From Aurantimonas sp036549475 (GTDB taxonomy: Bacteria; Pseudomonadota; Alphaproteobacteria; Rhizobiales; Rhizobiaceae): 64,000 nucleotides of DNA. Numbering within the stretch: the first letter of the stretch is position 1; the number at the start of each line of letters is the position of its first letter. Below the pieces are notes generated by a model that was not told the DNA's origin, searched no databases, and saw only the letters and a list, made by a program, of their open reading frames with translations. The stretch spans positions 62,001-126,000 of the forward strand of contig NZ_JAZHLI010000006.1 of NCBI RefSeq assembly GCF_036549475.1, written 5' to 3'. The translations under genes and the position numbers were made by a program. Below, piece after piece: positions 39,010 to 48,992 of the stretch.

Positions 39010-39916
39010 CGCAACCGCCAGCCAGCGCGCGGTCGAGGCCCCGGGCGCCGGCGCCGTGCCGCCGACGGGCCGCTCCGAGACCGCGATCGCCCGGCGTGCC
39101 CGCCGGAAATCCGGCGGCTTCCGCTGGAAGGCGCTGATCCCGATCCTCTACATCGTCTTCCTGCTCCTGCCGATCTACTGGTTGGTCAACATGAGCTTCA
39201 AGACCAACCAGGAGATCCTCAGCGGGCTGACGCTGTTCCCCGACAACCCGACCCTGCGCAACTACGCCGTGATCCTGACCGATCCGTCCTGGTACAACGG
39301 CTACATCAACTCGATCATCTATGTCGTTCTGAACATGGTGATCTCGGTGTCCGTTGCGCTGCCGGCAGCCTATGCCTTCTCGCGCTTCCGCTTCCTGGGT
39401 GACAAGCACCTGTTCTTCTGGCTCTTGACCAACCGCATGGCGCCGCCGGCGGTGTTCGCCCTGCCCTTCTTCCAGCTCTATTCGGCCTTCGGCCTGATCG
39501 ACACGCATATCGCCGTGGCGCTCGCCCACTGCCTGTTCAACGTCCCGCTGGCGGTGTGGATCCTGGAAGGCTTCATGTCCGGCGTGCCCAAGGAGATCGA
39601 CGAGACGGCCTATATCGACGGCTATTCGTTCCCGCGCTTCTTCTTTAAGATCTTCACGCCGCTGATCGCCAGCGGCATCGGGGTCGCGGCGTTCTTCTGC
39701 TTCATGTTCTCCTGGGTCGAACTGCTGATCGCCCGAACCCTCACCGTGACCGACGCCAAGCCGATCTCGGCGATCATGACGCGCACGGTCTCGGCCTCCG
39801 GCCTCGACTGGGGCGTCCTGGCCGCCGCCGGCGCCCTGACCATCATTCCCGGCGCGATCGTGATCTGGTTCGTGCGCAACTACATCGCCAAGGGCTTCGC
39901 CCTGGGGAGGGTGTGA
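39002..39916 (+). CDS. glpQ: Glycerol ABC transporter permease GlpQ
   Basis: A 304-residue permease partner of GlpP. A polar 40-residue leader precedes six membrane spans beginning near residue 43 (LIPILYIVFLLLPIYWLV). The EAA loop is PKEIDETAYIDGYSFPRF. It overlaps glpP by 8 bp. In related operons the next gene is the DUF2160 membrane gene; here a toxin-antitoxin pair on the other strand intervenes. Confidence 0.93.
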   Translation: MTDATASQRAVEAPGAGAVPPTGRSETAIARRARRKSGGFRWKALIPILYIVFLLLPIYWLVNMSFKTNQEILSGLTLFPDNPTLRNYAVILTDPSWYNGYINSIIYVVLNMVISVSVALPAAYAFSRFRFLGDKHLFFWLLTNRMAPPAVFALPFFQLYSAFGLIDTHIAVALAHCLFNVPLAVWILEGFMSGVPKEIDETAYIDGYSFPRFFFKIFTPLIASGIGVAAFFCFMFSWVELLIARTLTVTDAKPISAIMTRTVSASGLDWGVLAAAGALTIIPGAIVIWFVRNYIAKGFALGRV

Positions 39917-39948
39917 TGCGGGTCGCAGCCAGCATCAGAACCAGCCCG

Positions 39949-40305
39949 TCAGTCGGTGATGTCCTCGATGCCGAGCTTAAGCGCGGCCGCCAGGGCTTTG
40001 AGCGTCGACAGCCGCGGGTCGATCTTGCGGCTCTCGATGTCGCTGACGCTCGCCGCCCGCACCCCCGCCTTCGCCGCAAGCTCCGCCTGCGTCAGGCCGA
40101 CCGACTTGCGCCAGGCCGCCAGCGGATGGAGCGTGCCGTCCAGCGATGCCAGGACGAGTTCCGCAGGCATCGACGGCGCGTCTTCGTTATCGAGGCGAGC
40201 CTGCTCGGCGAGCGCAGCATCTCCGGCATCCTCGAGGAACGTGTGGTATTCCTCCTCGGTCAGGACGATGAACTTCTCGCCCTTGAGGTTCGTCGCCTTG
40301 TTCAT
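39949..40305 (-). CDS. HTH antitoxin (HigA/RelB-like)
   Basis: A 118-residue protein downstream of a RelE-like toxin. The N-terminal part (EKFIVLTEEEYHTFLEDA) resembles the Phd/RelB toxin-binding arm; the C-terminal half is a Cro/XRE helix-turn-helix at about residues 65-115 (RKSVGLTQAELAAKAGVRAASVSDIE). Such antitoxins neutralise the toxin and autorepress the operon. AAGGAGA precedes the ATG strongly, and only 12 bp separate it from the toxin stop. The toxin-first order resembles higBA. It lies on the opposite strand inside the glp operon. Confidence 0.85.
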   Translation of the reverse strand: MNKATNLKGEKFIVLTEEEYHTFLEDAGDAALAEQARLDNEDAPSMPAELVLASLDGTLHPLAAWRKSVGLTQAELAAKAGVRAASVSDIESRKIDPRLSTLKALAAALKLGIEDITD

Positions 40306-40317
40306 GATATCTCTCCT

Positions 40318-40554
40318 TCAGCGGTACACGTCTCGCCGATGGGCGATACGCACCACGTAAATCCCATCGACCAGTTCGAAAACGGCGCGCCAGTTGCCGT
40401 GTCGGAGGCGGTAAGATCGCCCTCCTACAAGCTTGATGACATCGCCGTTTCCCGTCTCGGCATAGCGGACGAGTTTGACGACAAGTGCGTTTCGGTCGGC
40501 AGTCGGCATTTCTCGCAAGCCTTTGCGCGCCTCGCTGCTGAAACGTATTTCCAT
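40318..40554 (-). CDS. RelE/HigB-family toxin
   Basis: A 78-residue RelE/ParE-superfamily protein: FSSEARKGLREMPTADRNAL at the N terminus, then DVIKLVGGRSYRLRHGNWRAVFEL, and VYVVRIAHRRDVYR at the end. This is the pattern of ribosome-dependent mRNA interferases, where the C-terminal His/Arg and RxG..R residues act. It is first in a two-gene unit with the HTH antitoxin. The ribosome site (AAGG) is close to the ATG, implying weaker translation than the antitoxin. Activity is inferred. Confidence 0.85.
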   Translation of the reverse strand: MEIRFSSEARKGLREMPTADRNALVVKLVRYAETGNGDVIKLVGGRSYRLRHGNWRAVFELVDGIYVVRIAHRRDVYR

Positions 40555-40569
40555 ACCTTATCCCGTAAC

Positions 40570-40594
40570 CTAACGCGAAAAATATACGCTTTAG
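40570..40594 (-). promoter_or_regulatory. AT-rich promoter/operator of the toxin-antitoxin pair
   Basis: Between the toxin gene and DUF2160 the base composition drops sharply. CTAACGCG (40570-40577) and CGCTTTAG (40587-40594) form a 7-of-8 inverted repeat around an AAAAATATA centre. This is a plausible autoregulatory site and promoter for the minus-strand pair. It also sits right before the glp DUF2160 gene. Confidence 0.45.
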
Positions 40595-40622
40595 CGGAAA
40601 AGCAGGCAAGGGGAATTCAGCG

Positions 40623-40907
40623 ATGATCGACCTGTCATGGATGGCCTGGACCTGGCCGACCGCGATCTTCTTCATCGTGATCTTCACTCTCATCGCCCTG
40701 ATGGGCGTCTGGGAGCGCGTCTCGCCCGGCGGCAATCCGCGCGTTGGGATATTGCGCTTCGAGACCACACGCGGCGACCGGCTGTTCGTGTCGCTGCTCG
40801 GCTCGGCCTTCATCTGCCTCGGCTGGCTGTGGGGCGTCGACCTGCCGCTCTGGTATGCGCTCGGCCTCTGCGCCGTCTTCTTCGTTCTGGTTTTCCGGCT
40901 CGTCTGA
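40623..40907 (+). CDS. DUF2160 membrane protein of the glycerol ABC operon
   Basis: A 94-residue protein with three hydrophobic segments: about residues 5-28 (SWMAWTWPTAIFFIVIFTLIA), 53-70 and 76-94. It carries the DUF2160 pattern GVWERVSPGGNPRVGILRFETTRGDRLFVSLLGS. It is found only in glycerol ABC operons of this type, normally between glpQ and glpV, so it probably belongs to the importer; its role is not known. AGGGGA precedes the ATG. The toxin-antitoxin pair separates it from glpQ. Confidence 0.85.
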   Translation: MIDLSWMAWTWPTAIFFIVIFTLIALMGVWERVSPGGNPRVGILRFETTRGDRLFVSLLGSAFICLGWLWGVDLPLWYALGLCAVFFVLVFRLV

Positions 40908-40998
40908 CGGGCCGGAACCGGGCCACGCCGCGTCGTCGCCGGTCGACGTGGACATGCCCAATGCTCGCACCGGCGAACACACTGGGAGGACTTTCAAC

Positions 40999-42825
<1,827 letters not shown>

Positions 42826-42849
42826 TCCGGGGAAGTTCGGAGGAAAAAG

Positions 42850-42872
42850 AAAGCCGGGCTCGCCCCGGCTTT
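42850..42872 (+). terminator. Hairpin between glpV and glpK (attenuator or partial terminator)
   Basis: A 9-bp stem AAAGCCGGG (42850-42858) with CCCGGCTTT (42864-42872) follows the glpV stop by 24 bp. Past the stem there is no T-run beyond TTT, so it may only reduce read-through into glpK or protect glpV mRNA. Confidence 0.5.
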
Positions 42873-42908
42873 CCACTGCGTATGAGATGAGCATCAAAGG
42901 GTGACACG

Positions 42909-44393
42909 ATGTCCGGATACGTTCTCGCCATCGACCAGGGCACGACGTCGACCCGCGCCATCGTCTTCGACGATGGGTTTCACATCCGCGGTCTCGGCCA
43001 GCAGGAATTTCCGCAGCATTTTCCCCGTTCCGGCTGGGTCGAGCACGATCCCGAGGACATCTGGTCCTCGACGCTTGTCACCATCCGCTCGGCGCTCGCC
43101 GACGCCTCCCTTTCGGCCTCCGACATCGCCGCCATCGGCATCACCAACCAGCGTGAGACCACGCTGATCTGGGACCGCGACACCGGCCGGCCGATCCACA
43201 ACGCCATCGTCTGGCAGGACCGCCGCACCGCCGAATTCTGCCGCAATCTTGTCGCCGACGGGCACGAGGCGGAGATCACGCGCAAGACCGGCCTCGTAGT
43301 CGATCCCTATTTCGCCGGCACCAAGATCGCCTGGCTCCTCGACAATGTAGACGGCGCGCGCGCACGGGCCGAGGCCGGCAAGCTCGCCTTCGGCACCGTC
43401 GACAGCTTCCTGCTCTGGCGGCTGACCGGCGGCAGGGTCCATGCGAGCGACGCCACCAATGCCTGCCGCACGATGCTCTTCGACATCGCGGCGAATGACT
43501 GGGACGACGATCTCCTGGCGTTGCTGAAGGTGCCGCGCGCGCTCCTGCCCGAGGTGAAGGATTGCGACGCCGCCTTCGGGACCACCGACCCGGCCCTGCT
43601 GGGCGCCGCCATCCCGATCTGCGGCATGGCCGGGGACCAGCATGCCGCGACGCTCGGCCAGGCCTGCTTCCGGCCCGGCATGCTGAAATCGACCTATGGC
43701 ACCGGCTGCTTCGCCGTCCTCAACACCGGGGAGACCCGCGTGCCCTCCTCCAACCGCCTGCTGACGACGATCGCCTATCGGCTGGCCGGCCGCACGACCT
43801 TCGCGCTGGAAGGCTCGATCTTCGTCGCCGGCGCCGCCGTGCAATGGCTGCGCGACGGCCTCGGTCTCGTCGACCGGGCCGATCGCACCGGCCCCATGGC
43901 CGATGCCGCCGACGACGCCCAGGATGTCTACATGGTCCCCGCCTTCACCGGCCTCGGCGCCCCCTGGTGGGACGCGGAGGCGCGCGGCGCAATCTACGGT
44001 CTCACCCGCAAGACCGGTCCGAACGAATTCGCCCGCGCGGCGCTCGAATCCGTCTGCTTCCAGACCGCCGACCTCCTGTCGGCCATGCGAAAGGACTGGA
44101 ACGGCGCCAACGACACGATTCTGCGCGTCGACGGCGGCATGGTCGCGTCCGACTGGACCATGCAGCGCCTCGCCGACATTCTCGCGGCTCCCGCCGACCG
44201 CCCGGTCGTGCTGGAGACGACGGCACTCGGCGCCGCCTGGGTCGCCGGACAGAAGGCCGGCGTCTGGCCCGACATGGACGGCTTTGCCGAACGCTGGCAT
44301 CTCGAACGCCGCTTCGAGCCGCACATGGACCCCGTCACCCGCGGCCGCAAGCTCGCCGGCTGGGCCGATGCCGTCCGCCGCACGCTGACATAG
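42909..44393 (+). CDS. glpK: Glycerol kinase
   Basis: GlpK phosphorylates glycerol to glycerol 3-phosphate, trapping it after import and supplying GlpD. The 494-residue FGGY-family product has IDQGTTSTRAIVFD at the N terminus, TNQRETTLIWDRDTGRP, the FGGY-type signature region CGMAGDQHAATLGQACF and MLKSTYGTGCF, and a late GGMVASDWTMQRLADIL. AAAGGGTGA lies before the ATG. It ends the glp operon; the vapB gene begins 73 bp on. The EIIA regulatory site of enteric GlpK is not apparent. Confidence 0.96.
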   Translation: MSGYVLAIDQGTTSTRAIVFDDGFHIRGLGQQEFPQHFPRSGWVEHDPEDIWSSTLVTIRSALADASLSASDIAAIGITNQRETTLIWDRDTGRPIHNAIVWQDRRTAEFCRNLVADGHEAEITRKTGLVVDPYFAGTKIAWLLDNVDGARARAEAGKLAFGTVDSFLLWRLTGGRVHASDATNACRTMLFDIAANDWDDDLLALLKVPRALLPEVKDCDAAFGTTDPALLGAAIPICGMAGDQHAATLGQACFRPGMLKSTYGTGCFAVLNTGETRVPSSNRLLTTIAYRLAGRTTFALEGSIFVAGAAVQWLRDGLGLVDRADRTGPMADAADDAQDVYMVPAFTGLGAPWWDAEARGAIYGLTRKTGPNEFARAALESVCFQTADLLSAMRKDWNGANDTILRVDGGMVASDWTMQRLADILAAPADRPVVLETTALGAAWVAGQKAGVWPDMDGFAERWHLERRFEPHMDPVTRGRKLAGWADAVRRTLT

Positions 44394-44412
44394 GGGCGGC
44401 GCCGATGGACAG

Positions 44413-44443
44413 GCGGATATCGCGTCACTAGATTGCGGATATC
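44413..44443 (+). promoter_or_regulatory. Candidate VapB operator (direct repeats)
   Basis: GCGGATATC occurs at 44413-44421 and again at 44435-44443, 22 bp apart (two helical turns), ending 22 bp before the vapB ATG. Antitoxins of this class usually bind their own promoter, so the pair is a candidate autoregulatory site. Confidence 0.4.
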
Positions 44444-44465
44444 CACATGTTGGGGGGAGGTTCGA

Positions 44466-44720
44466 ATGCCTCTGTTCGTGAAGGATCCGGAAGTTGGCGA
44501 ACTGGCCGACCGTCTGGCTTCGCTGAAGGGTGTCACGAAGACCGAGGCGGTTCGACAGGCCCTTCGCCATGAGATCACGGCACGCCCAACCGTTCCCGAC
44601 GCGACGTCCCCCTATGTTCGCGGAACCCTGAGCGTGGTGGACGATTTCCACGAGCGGTATGGGCCACCGACTGGAAACGCTGACAAGGCTTGGATCGACA
44701 GCCTCTATGAAGACGGCTGA
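44466..44720 (+). CDS. vapB: VapB-type antitoxin (PSK superfamily)
   Basis: An 84-residue antitoxin of the PSK/Rv0623 type. The N terminus MPLFVKDPEVGELADRLA with TKTEAVRQALRHE at about residues 29-41 is a ribbon-helix-helix-like DNA-binding part; the C-terminal half (LSVVDDFHERYG, then NADKAWIDSLYEDG) would wrap the toxin. GGGGGGAGG precedes the ATG, favouring it over an upstream in-frame ATG. Its last base is the first base of the vapC frame. The antitoxin is intact although the toxin gene is broken. Confidence 0.85.
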   Translation: MPLFVKDPEVGELADRLASLKGVTKTEAVRQALRHEITARPTVPDATSPYVRGTLSVVDDFHERYGPPTGNADKAWIDSLYEDG

Positions 44721-45110
44721 TGTTCGTCGACGCCTCGGTGCTCTGTGCACTCCTCGCCAAGGAGGCCGATGCCGCCTTCCTTTATACCCGGCTGGAAAGC
44801 GGTTCGACCCGGATCACGTCCCCCATGGCTGTCTGGGAAGCATCGATTTCGCTCACGCGGATCATGAAGATTGTACCCTCCGTCGCTCACGAATTCGTCC
44901 GCGATGAGTGCCGCCGGCATCGATCTCGTCGCCATCCCTCCTGTCGCGACCTCGACCGCCATCGAAGCCTATGCCCGCTACGGCAAGGGCCGACACCCGG
45001 CGGCGCTGAATTTCGGCGATTGCTTCGCCTATGCCTGCGCGCGCCATTTCAACCTGCCGTTGCTCTTCAAGGGCGACGATTTCGCCCGCACGGACATCCG
45101 TCCGGCCTGA
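44720..45110 (+). pseudogene. vapC: VapC PIN-domain toxin, frameshifted
   Basis: Translation from 44720 gives the PIN N terminus MFVDASVLCALLAKEADAAF and ITSPMAVWEASISLT, then loses homology after VRDEC near 44909. In the +1 frame the protein resumes as AAGIDLVAIPPVATSTAIEA, followed by YARYGKGRHPAALNFGDCFA and LPLLFKGDDFARTDIRPA, ending at 45110. All four PIN acidic residues remain (Asp4; Glu in AVWEAS; Asp in FGDCFA; Asp in KGDDFA) but in two frames. Removing one base near 44910 (the T of GAGTGCC) would restore the frame. This is either a real mutation or a sequencing error; otherwise the toxin is inactive. Confidence 0.82.
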
Positions 45111-45256
45111 CGACCATCCCCCATTCGGGCAGCCCGCCGCACGCCATCGCGGAATCGATCCCGACCGTTGACCTTTGCCGCGCGATCCGGTCTGTCGTCA
45201 GCCGAAACCGGCGCCCCACCCGGCTGCCGCCCCGATCGATCCGCAAGAGATTTGCC

Positions 45257-45823
45257 ATGGCCACCAAGGACATCGTCTATGTCGCCCTGTTCGCTGCCCT
45301 GATGGCGGTACTCGGCGTATTCCCGCCGCTGATGATTCCGGCGCTCGGCATTCCCATCACCGCCCAGTCCATGGGCCCGATGCTGATGGGCGGCATCCTC
45401 GGTGCGCGGCGCGGCGGCCTGTCGATGCTGCTGTTCCTCACCCTCGTTGCGGTCGGCCTGCCGCTCCTGTCCGGCGGTCGCGGCGGGCTGGCGCCCTTCG
45501 TCGGACCCTGGTCGGGCTTCATCTATGGCTGGGTCGCCGCCAGCCTCGTCATCGGCTGGCTGACCGAGCGCTGCTGGAACCGCCTGTCCTTTCCGCTGGC
45601 CTTCGGCATCGCCGTCCTCGGCGGCATCGGCGTAGTCTATCTGGTTGGCGTCCCCTGGTATTCGGCCATGTCGGGCATGGGCCTGCGCGAAGCCTTCGTC
45701 GGCTCCGCCCTGGCCTTCATTCCCGGCGACCTGATCAAGGCGGGCGTCGCGGCGGCGGTCATCGTTACCGTGCGGCGCGCCTATCCGCTGATCGCGCCGC
45801 GCGCTGCCAGCCGCCCGGTTTGA
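45257..45823 (+). CDS. bioY: Biotin transporter substrate-binding subunit BioY
   Basis: BioY is the S component of the biotin ECF importer. The 188-residue product has six membrane spans, the opening TKDIVYVALFAALMAVLGVFPP, and the BioY-typical ITAQSMGPMLMGGILGARRG and GGRGGLAPFVGPWSGFIYG. It starts at ATG 45257 behind AAGAGAT. It is the first gene of bioY-bioM-bioN, 26 bp before bioM. No BioR-type palindrome (TTATMKATAA) was seen in the 146 bp upstream. Confidence 0.93.
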   Translation: MATKDIVYVALFAALMAVLGVFPPLMIPALGIPITAQSMGPMLMGGILGARRGGLSMLLFLTLVAVGLPLLSGGRGGLAPFVGPWSGFIYGWVAASLVIGWLTERCWNRLSFPLAFGIAVLGGIGVVYLVGVPWYSAMSGMGLREAFVGSALAFIPGDLIKAGVAAAVIVTVRRAYPLIAPRAASRPV

Positions 45824-45848
45824 GCCGGCAGCGCAGGATGGTCGCCCC

Positions 45849-46523
45849 GTGATCGCGCTGACCGGCGTTGCGGCCGAACGCGGCGGTCGCCGCGTCCTGT
45901 CGGGCCTGGACCTGACCCTCGGCGAGCGCCGGATCGCGATCATCGGCGCCAACGGATCCGGCAAGAGCACCTTCGCGCGCCTGCTCAACGGTCTCGTCCT
46001 GCCCAGCGAGGGCAGCGTCACCGTCGACGGCCTCGACACCCGGTCCAGCGGCAAGGACGTGCGCCGTCAGGTCGGCTTCGTCTTCCAGAACCCCGACAAC
46101 CAGATCGTCTATCCGACCGTCGCCGAGGACATCGCCTTCGGGCTGAAAGGCCGCGGGCTGGACCGCCAGGCGATCGACGCGCGGGTGGCGGCGACGCTCG
46201 ACCGCTTCGGCATGGCCGGCATGGACGACCGCCTGGCCCACGAACTGTCGGGGGGCGAGCGGCAGATGCTGGCACTCGCCGGCGTCATGGCGATGGCGCC
46301 GCGCTGGCTGGTCATGGACGAGCCGACGACGCTGCTCGACCTGCGCAATACGCGCCGGGTCATGGAGGCCATTGCGGCGCTCGACCAGCACGTCGTCTTC
46401 GTCACCCATGATCTCGAACTGATCGCCGGCTTCGACCGGGTGCTGGTGTTCGAGGCCGGGCGCCTCGTCGCCGATGCCGCGCCTGCCGAGGCGATTGCCG
46501 CCTACCGGGCCATCGCAGGATGA
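45849..46523 (+). CDS. bioM: Biotin ECF transporter ATPase BioM
   Basis: The ATPase of the biotin ECF transporter, 224 residues. Walker A IGANGSGKST, Q-loop FVFQNPDNQI, signature LSGGERQMLALAGVMA, Walker B LVMDEPTTLLDL and His-switch FVTHD are all intact. It starts with GTG at 45849. It overlaps bioN by 4 bp (ATGA), and its closest relatives are CbiO-type ECF ATPases; the biotin role rests on the adjacent bioY and bioN. Confidence 0.93.
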   Translation: MIALTGVAAERGGRRVLSGLDLTLGERRIAIIGANGSGKSTFARLLNGLVLPSEGSVTVDGLDTRSSGKDVRRQVGFVFQNPDNQIVYPTVAEDIAFGLKGRGLDRQAIDARVAATLDRFGMAGMDDRLAHELSGGERQMLALAGVMAMAPRWLVMDEPTTLLDLRNTRRVMEAIAALDQHVVFVTHDLELIAGFDRVLVFEAGRLVADAAPAEAIAAYRAIAG

Positions 46524-47110
46524 TCGCCGGCCTCTACCGGCCCGGCACCAGCCCGGTGCACCGGGCCCGCGCCGGCACCAAGCTCGCAGCTCTGCTGGGC
46601 CTCGGCACGCTGCTCTTTGTCATAGCCGATCCGTGGCTCGCGGCCGCCGCGCTGGTCCTCACCCTGGCCGCGCACGGGCTGGCGCGCATCCCAGCGCCCG
46701 TCGCCTTAGCCCAGATCCGTCCGGCCCTGTGGATCCTCGCCATCCTCTTTGCAGTGCAGGCCTGGCTGGTCGGCCTCGACGCCGCCCTCCTGTTGGTGCT
46801 GCGCTTTGCGGCGCTGATCCTGGCGGCTGCCCTCGTCACCCTGACGACGCGCACCGCCGAACTCGTGGCGGTGATCGAATGGGCGCTGTCGCCGCTCGGC
46901 CGTCTCGGCGTCGACGTGGCCAAGGTTGGCCTCGCCATCTCCCTTGCCATCCGCTTCATTCCCGCCGTCGCAGCGATCGTCGAGGAGGTGCGCGAGGCCC
47001 AGCGCGCCCGCGGCCAGGATCGCAGCATGATCGCCCTGGCGGTGCCGGTAATCATCCGGCTTCTCAAGATGGCCGACGAGATCGCCGAGGCGATCGACGC
47101 ACGTTCCTGA
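46520..47110 (+). CDS. bioN: Biotin ECF transporter transmembrane subunit BioN
   Basis: The EcfT-type coupling subunit, 196 residues with about five spans. The T-component coupling helix with the A-R-G motif is visible as EEVREAQRARGQD, followed by the C-terminal helix. It is co-translated with bioM. A small inverted repeat, ACGGGA (47110-47115) with TCCCGT (47121-47126), lies at the stop codon and may be a weak attenuator; no T-run follows. Confidence 0.93.
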   Translation: MIAGLYRPGTSPVHRARAGTKLAALLGLGTLLFVIADPWLAAAALVLTLAAHGLARIPAPVALAQIRPALWILAILFAVQAWLVGLDAALLLVLRFAALILAAALVTLTTRTAELVAVIEWALSPLGRLGVDVAKVGLAISLAIRFIPAVAAIVEEVREAQRARGQDRSMIALAVPVIIRLLKMADEIAEAIDARS

Positions 47111-47206
47111 CGGGAGAAATTCCCGTTCTGCGATAGGGCGTGACGGGCCGCACCCGGGCGCGCTAGATGAGGGCGGGCACGCAGAAGGATCACGGGAGGA
47201 TCTGTC

Positions 47207-48205
47207 ATGCGAGGAATTCGGGCGACGCTCTGCGCCGCGCTGGCTCTGGCGTTTTCGACGACGTTCGCTGCGGCTCAGGACGGGACATCCCTCGAGCCCG
47301 TGCGGATCGGCGTCCTGAAATACGGCACAGTCAACTGGGAACTCGACGCCATGAAGCGCGCCGGGCTCGACACCGAGCATGGCGTGGATGTGGAGATCGT
47401 GCCTTTCGCCGGCGAGGATGCCTCCAACGTGGCCCTGCAGGCGGGCTCGGTCGACATGATCGTCTCCGACTGGCTCTGGGTGTCGCGCCAGCGGGCGACC
47501 GGGGCCGACTTCACCTTCGTGCCCTATTCCACCTCGGTCGGATCGATGATGGTGCCGGGCGACAGCGACATCGCCGATCTCGGCGACCTGACGGGCAAGA
47601 CCATCGGTGTCGCCGGCGGGCCGCTCGACAAGAACTGGCTGCTGATCCAGGCGCTCGCGCAGAAGGAACACGGCATCGATCTCGCTGCCGAAAGCGAGAT
47701 CGCCTATGCGGCACCACCCTTGCTGGCCGAGAAGGCGCGCACGGGCGAACTCGATGCGGTCCTCAATTACTGGCACTACGCTGCCCGGCTGGAGGCGCAG
47801 GGGTTCCGCACGCTGATCTCCGGCACCGACGCGGCAATTGCGATGGGAACAACCGGCCCTGTCGCTTCCATCGGCTGGGTCTTCAGCGACGCCTTTGCCG
47901 AGAACAATCCGGAAGCAGTCGAAGGCTTCCTTGCCGCCGACGAGGCCACCAAGGAACTGCTTGCCAGCTCCGACGAGGCTTGGGAGGCGCTGAAGCCCCT
48001 GATGAATGCCGAGGACGAGGCGACCTTCCGCACGCTTCGCGAGCGCTACCGCGAGGGCATTCCCACCCGCAGCCGCGCCGACGAGGCGGTCGACACGGCC
48101 AGGCTCTACGAGCTTCTGGCGGAGATCGGCGGGCCGAAGCTGGTCGGCCCGTCCGACGTGCTGGTGGACGGAACCTACTTTATCGGCGACGGGAATGATT
48201 CCTGA
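47207..48205 (+). CDS. ABC importer binding protein (NMT1/SsuA-like), substrate unknown
   Basis: A 332-residue periplasmic binding protein. Sec signal peptide MRGIRATLCAALALAFSTTFAAA precedes QDG. The mature part (VRIGVLKYGTVNWELDAMK, then DVEIVPFAGEDASNVALQAG, SVDMIVSDWLWVSRQRA) is the type-II fold of the NMT1/SsuA/TauA group for nitrate, sulfonates, taurine or pyrimidines. The ligand cannot be told. It overlaps the permease gene by 11 bp and follows bioN by 96 bp, so it may be transcribed with the biotin genes; a link to biotin metabolism is not shown. Confidence 0.82.
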   Translation: MRGIRATLCAALALAFSTTFAAAQDGTSLEPVRIGVLKYGTVNWELDAMKRAGLDTEHGVDVEIVPFAGEDASNVALQAGSVDMIVSDWLWVSRQRATGADFTFVPYSTSVGSMMVPGDSDIADLGDLTGKTIGVAGGPLDKNWLLIQALAQKEHGIDLAAESEIAYAAPPLLAEKARTGELDAVLNYWHYAARLEAQGFRTLISGTDAAIAMGTTGPVASIGWVFSDAFAENNPEAVEGFLAADEATKELLASSDEAWEALKPLMNAEDEATFRTLRERYREGIPTRSRADEAVDTARLYELLAEIGGPKLVGPSDVLVDGTYFIGDGNDS

Positions 48206-48992
48206 CGCAGCGGCCGGCGAGCGCAGCACGCCATCCGCCGGCATCGCCCCCGCCCTGGTGACGGCGCTTTCGCTGCTGGGCCTCCTGGCAGTCTGGTGGA
48301 TCGCGGCCATCGTCATCGACAGTCGCGTGCTGCCGGGGCCGCCGGCGGTGCTCGACGCCTTCTGGCGCGATGCCGTCACCGGCGAACTGTTCTATCACCT
48401 GGCCATGACGCTGATGCGCGTGGCCGCGGCCTTCGCCATCGCCATGATCGTGGGCTCGGCCTTCGGCATGTATCTCGGCATGTCCCCCCGGGCCGACCGC
48501 TTCTTCGATCCGTGGCTGATCCTGTTCCTCAACATCCCGGCACTGGTGGTGATCGTCCTCGCCTATATCTGGTTCGGCCTCAACGAGGCGGCAGCGATCG
48601 GCGCCATCGCGGTCAACAAGATCCCCAATGTCGTCGTCACCATGCGCGAGGGGGCCCGGGCGCTGGACCGCGGCCTGGGCGAGATGGCTTCGGTCTATCG
48701 CTTCGGGCGCTGGCGGACCCTGCGCCACGTGGTGCTGCCGCAGCTTCAGCCCTATTTCGCGGCCGCGTCCCGCTCGGGGATCGCGCTGATCTGGAAGATC
48801 GCCCTGGTAGTCGAACTCCTCGGCCGGTCCAACGGCGTCGGCTTCCAGATCCATCTCTATTTCCAGCTTTTCGACGTCGCGGCCATTCTCGCCTACACGC
48901 TGGCCTTCGTCGGCGTCATGCTCCTGATCGAGTTCCTGCTTGTTCAACCCCTCGAAGCCCATTCCATCCGCTGGCGCGCCCGGCCCGCTTGA
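48195..48992 (+). CDS. ABC importer permease (SsuC/TauC-like)
   Basis: A 265-residue permease with about six spans beginning near residue 19 (PALVTALSLLGLLAVWWIAA). The cytoplasmic coupling loop reads EGARALDRGLGEMASVYRFG, the BPD_transp_1 EAA motif, followed by LRHVVLPQLQPYFAAA. It starts inside the binding-protein gene (11-bp overlap), so the three genes form a single translational unit. Substrate is that of the binding protein, unknown. Confidence 0.88.
   Translation: MIPDAAAGERSTPSAGIAPALVTALSLLGLLAVWWIAAIVIDSRVLPGPPAVLDAFWRDAVTGELFYHLAMTLMRVAAAFAIAMIVGSAFGMYLGMSPRADRFFDPWLILFLNIPALVVIVLAYIWFGLNEAAAIGAIAVNKIPNVVVTMREGARALDRGLGEMASVYRFGRWRTLRHVVLPQLQPYFAAASRSGIALIWKIALVVELLGRSNGVGFQIHLYFQLFDVAAILAYTLAFVGVMLLIEFLLVQPLEAHSIRWRARPA

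Noticed and set aside
40744..40998. An N-terminal extension of glpV
   Set aside because: The open frame continues upstream through DUF2160, but the signal peptide begins at 40999 right after GGGAGGAC, so the upstream part is not translated with glpV.
45111..45256. Possible BioR operator before bioY
   Set aside because: No sequence close to TTATMKATAA was found in this gap.
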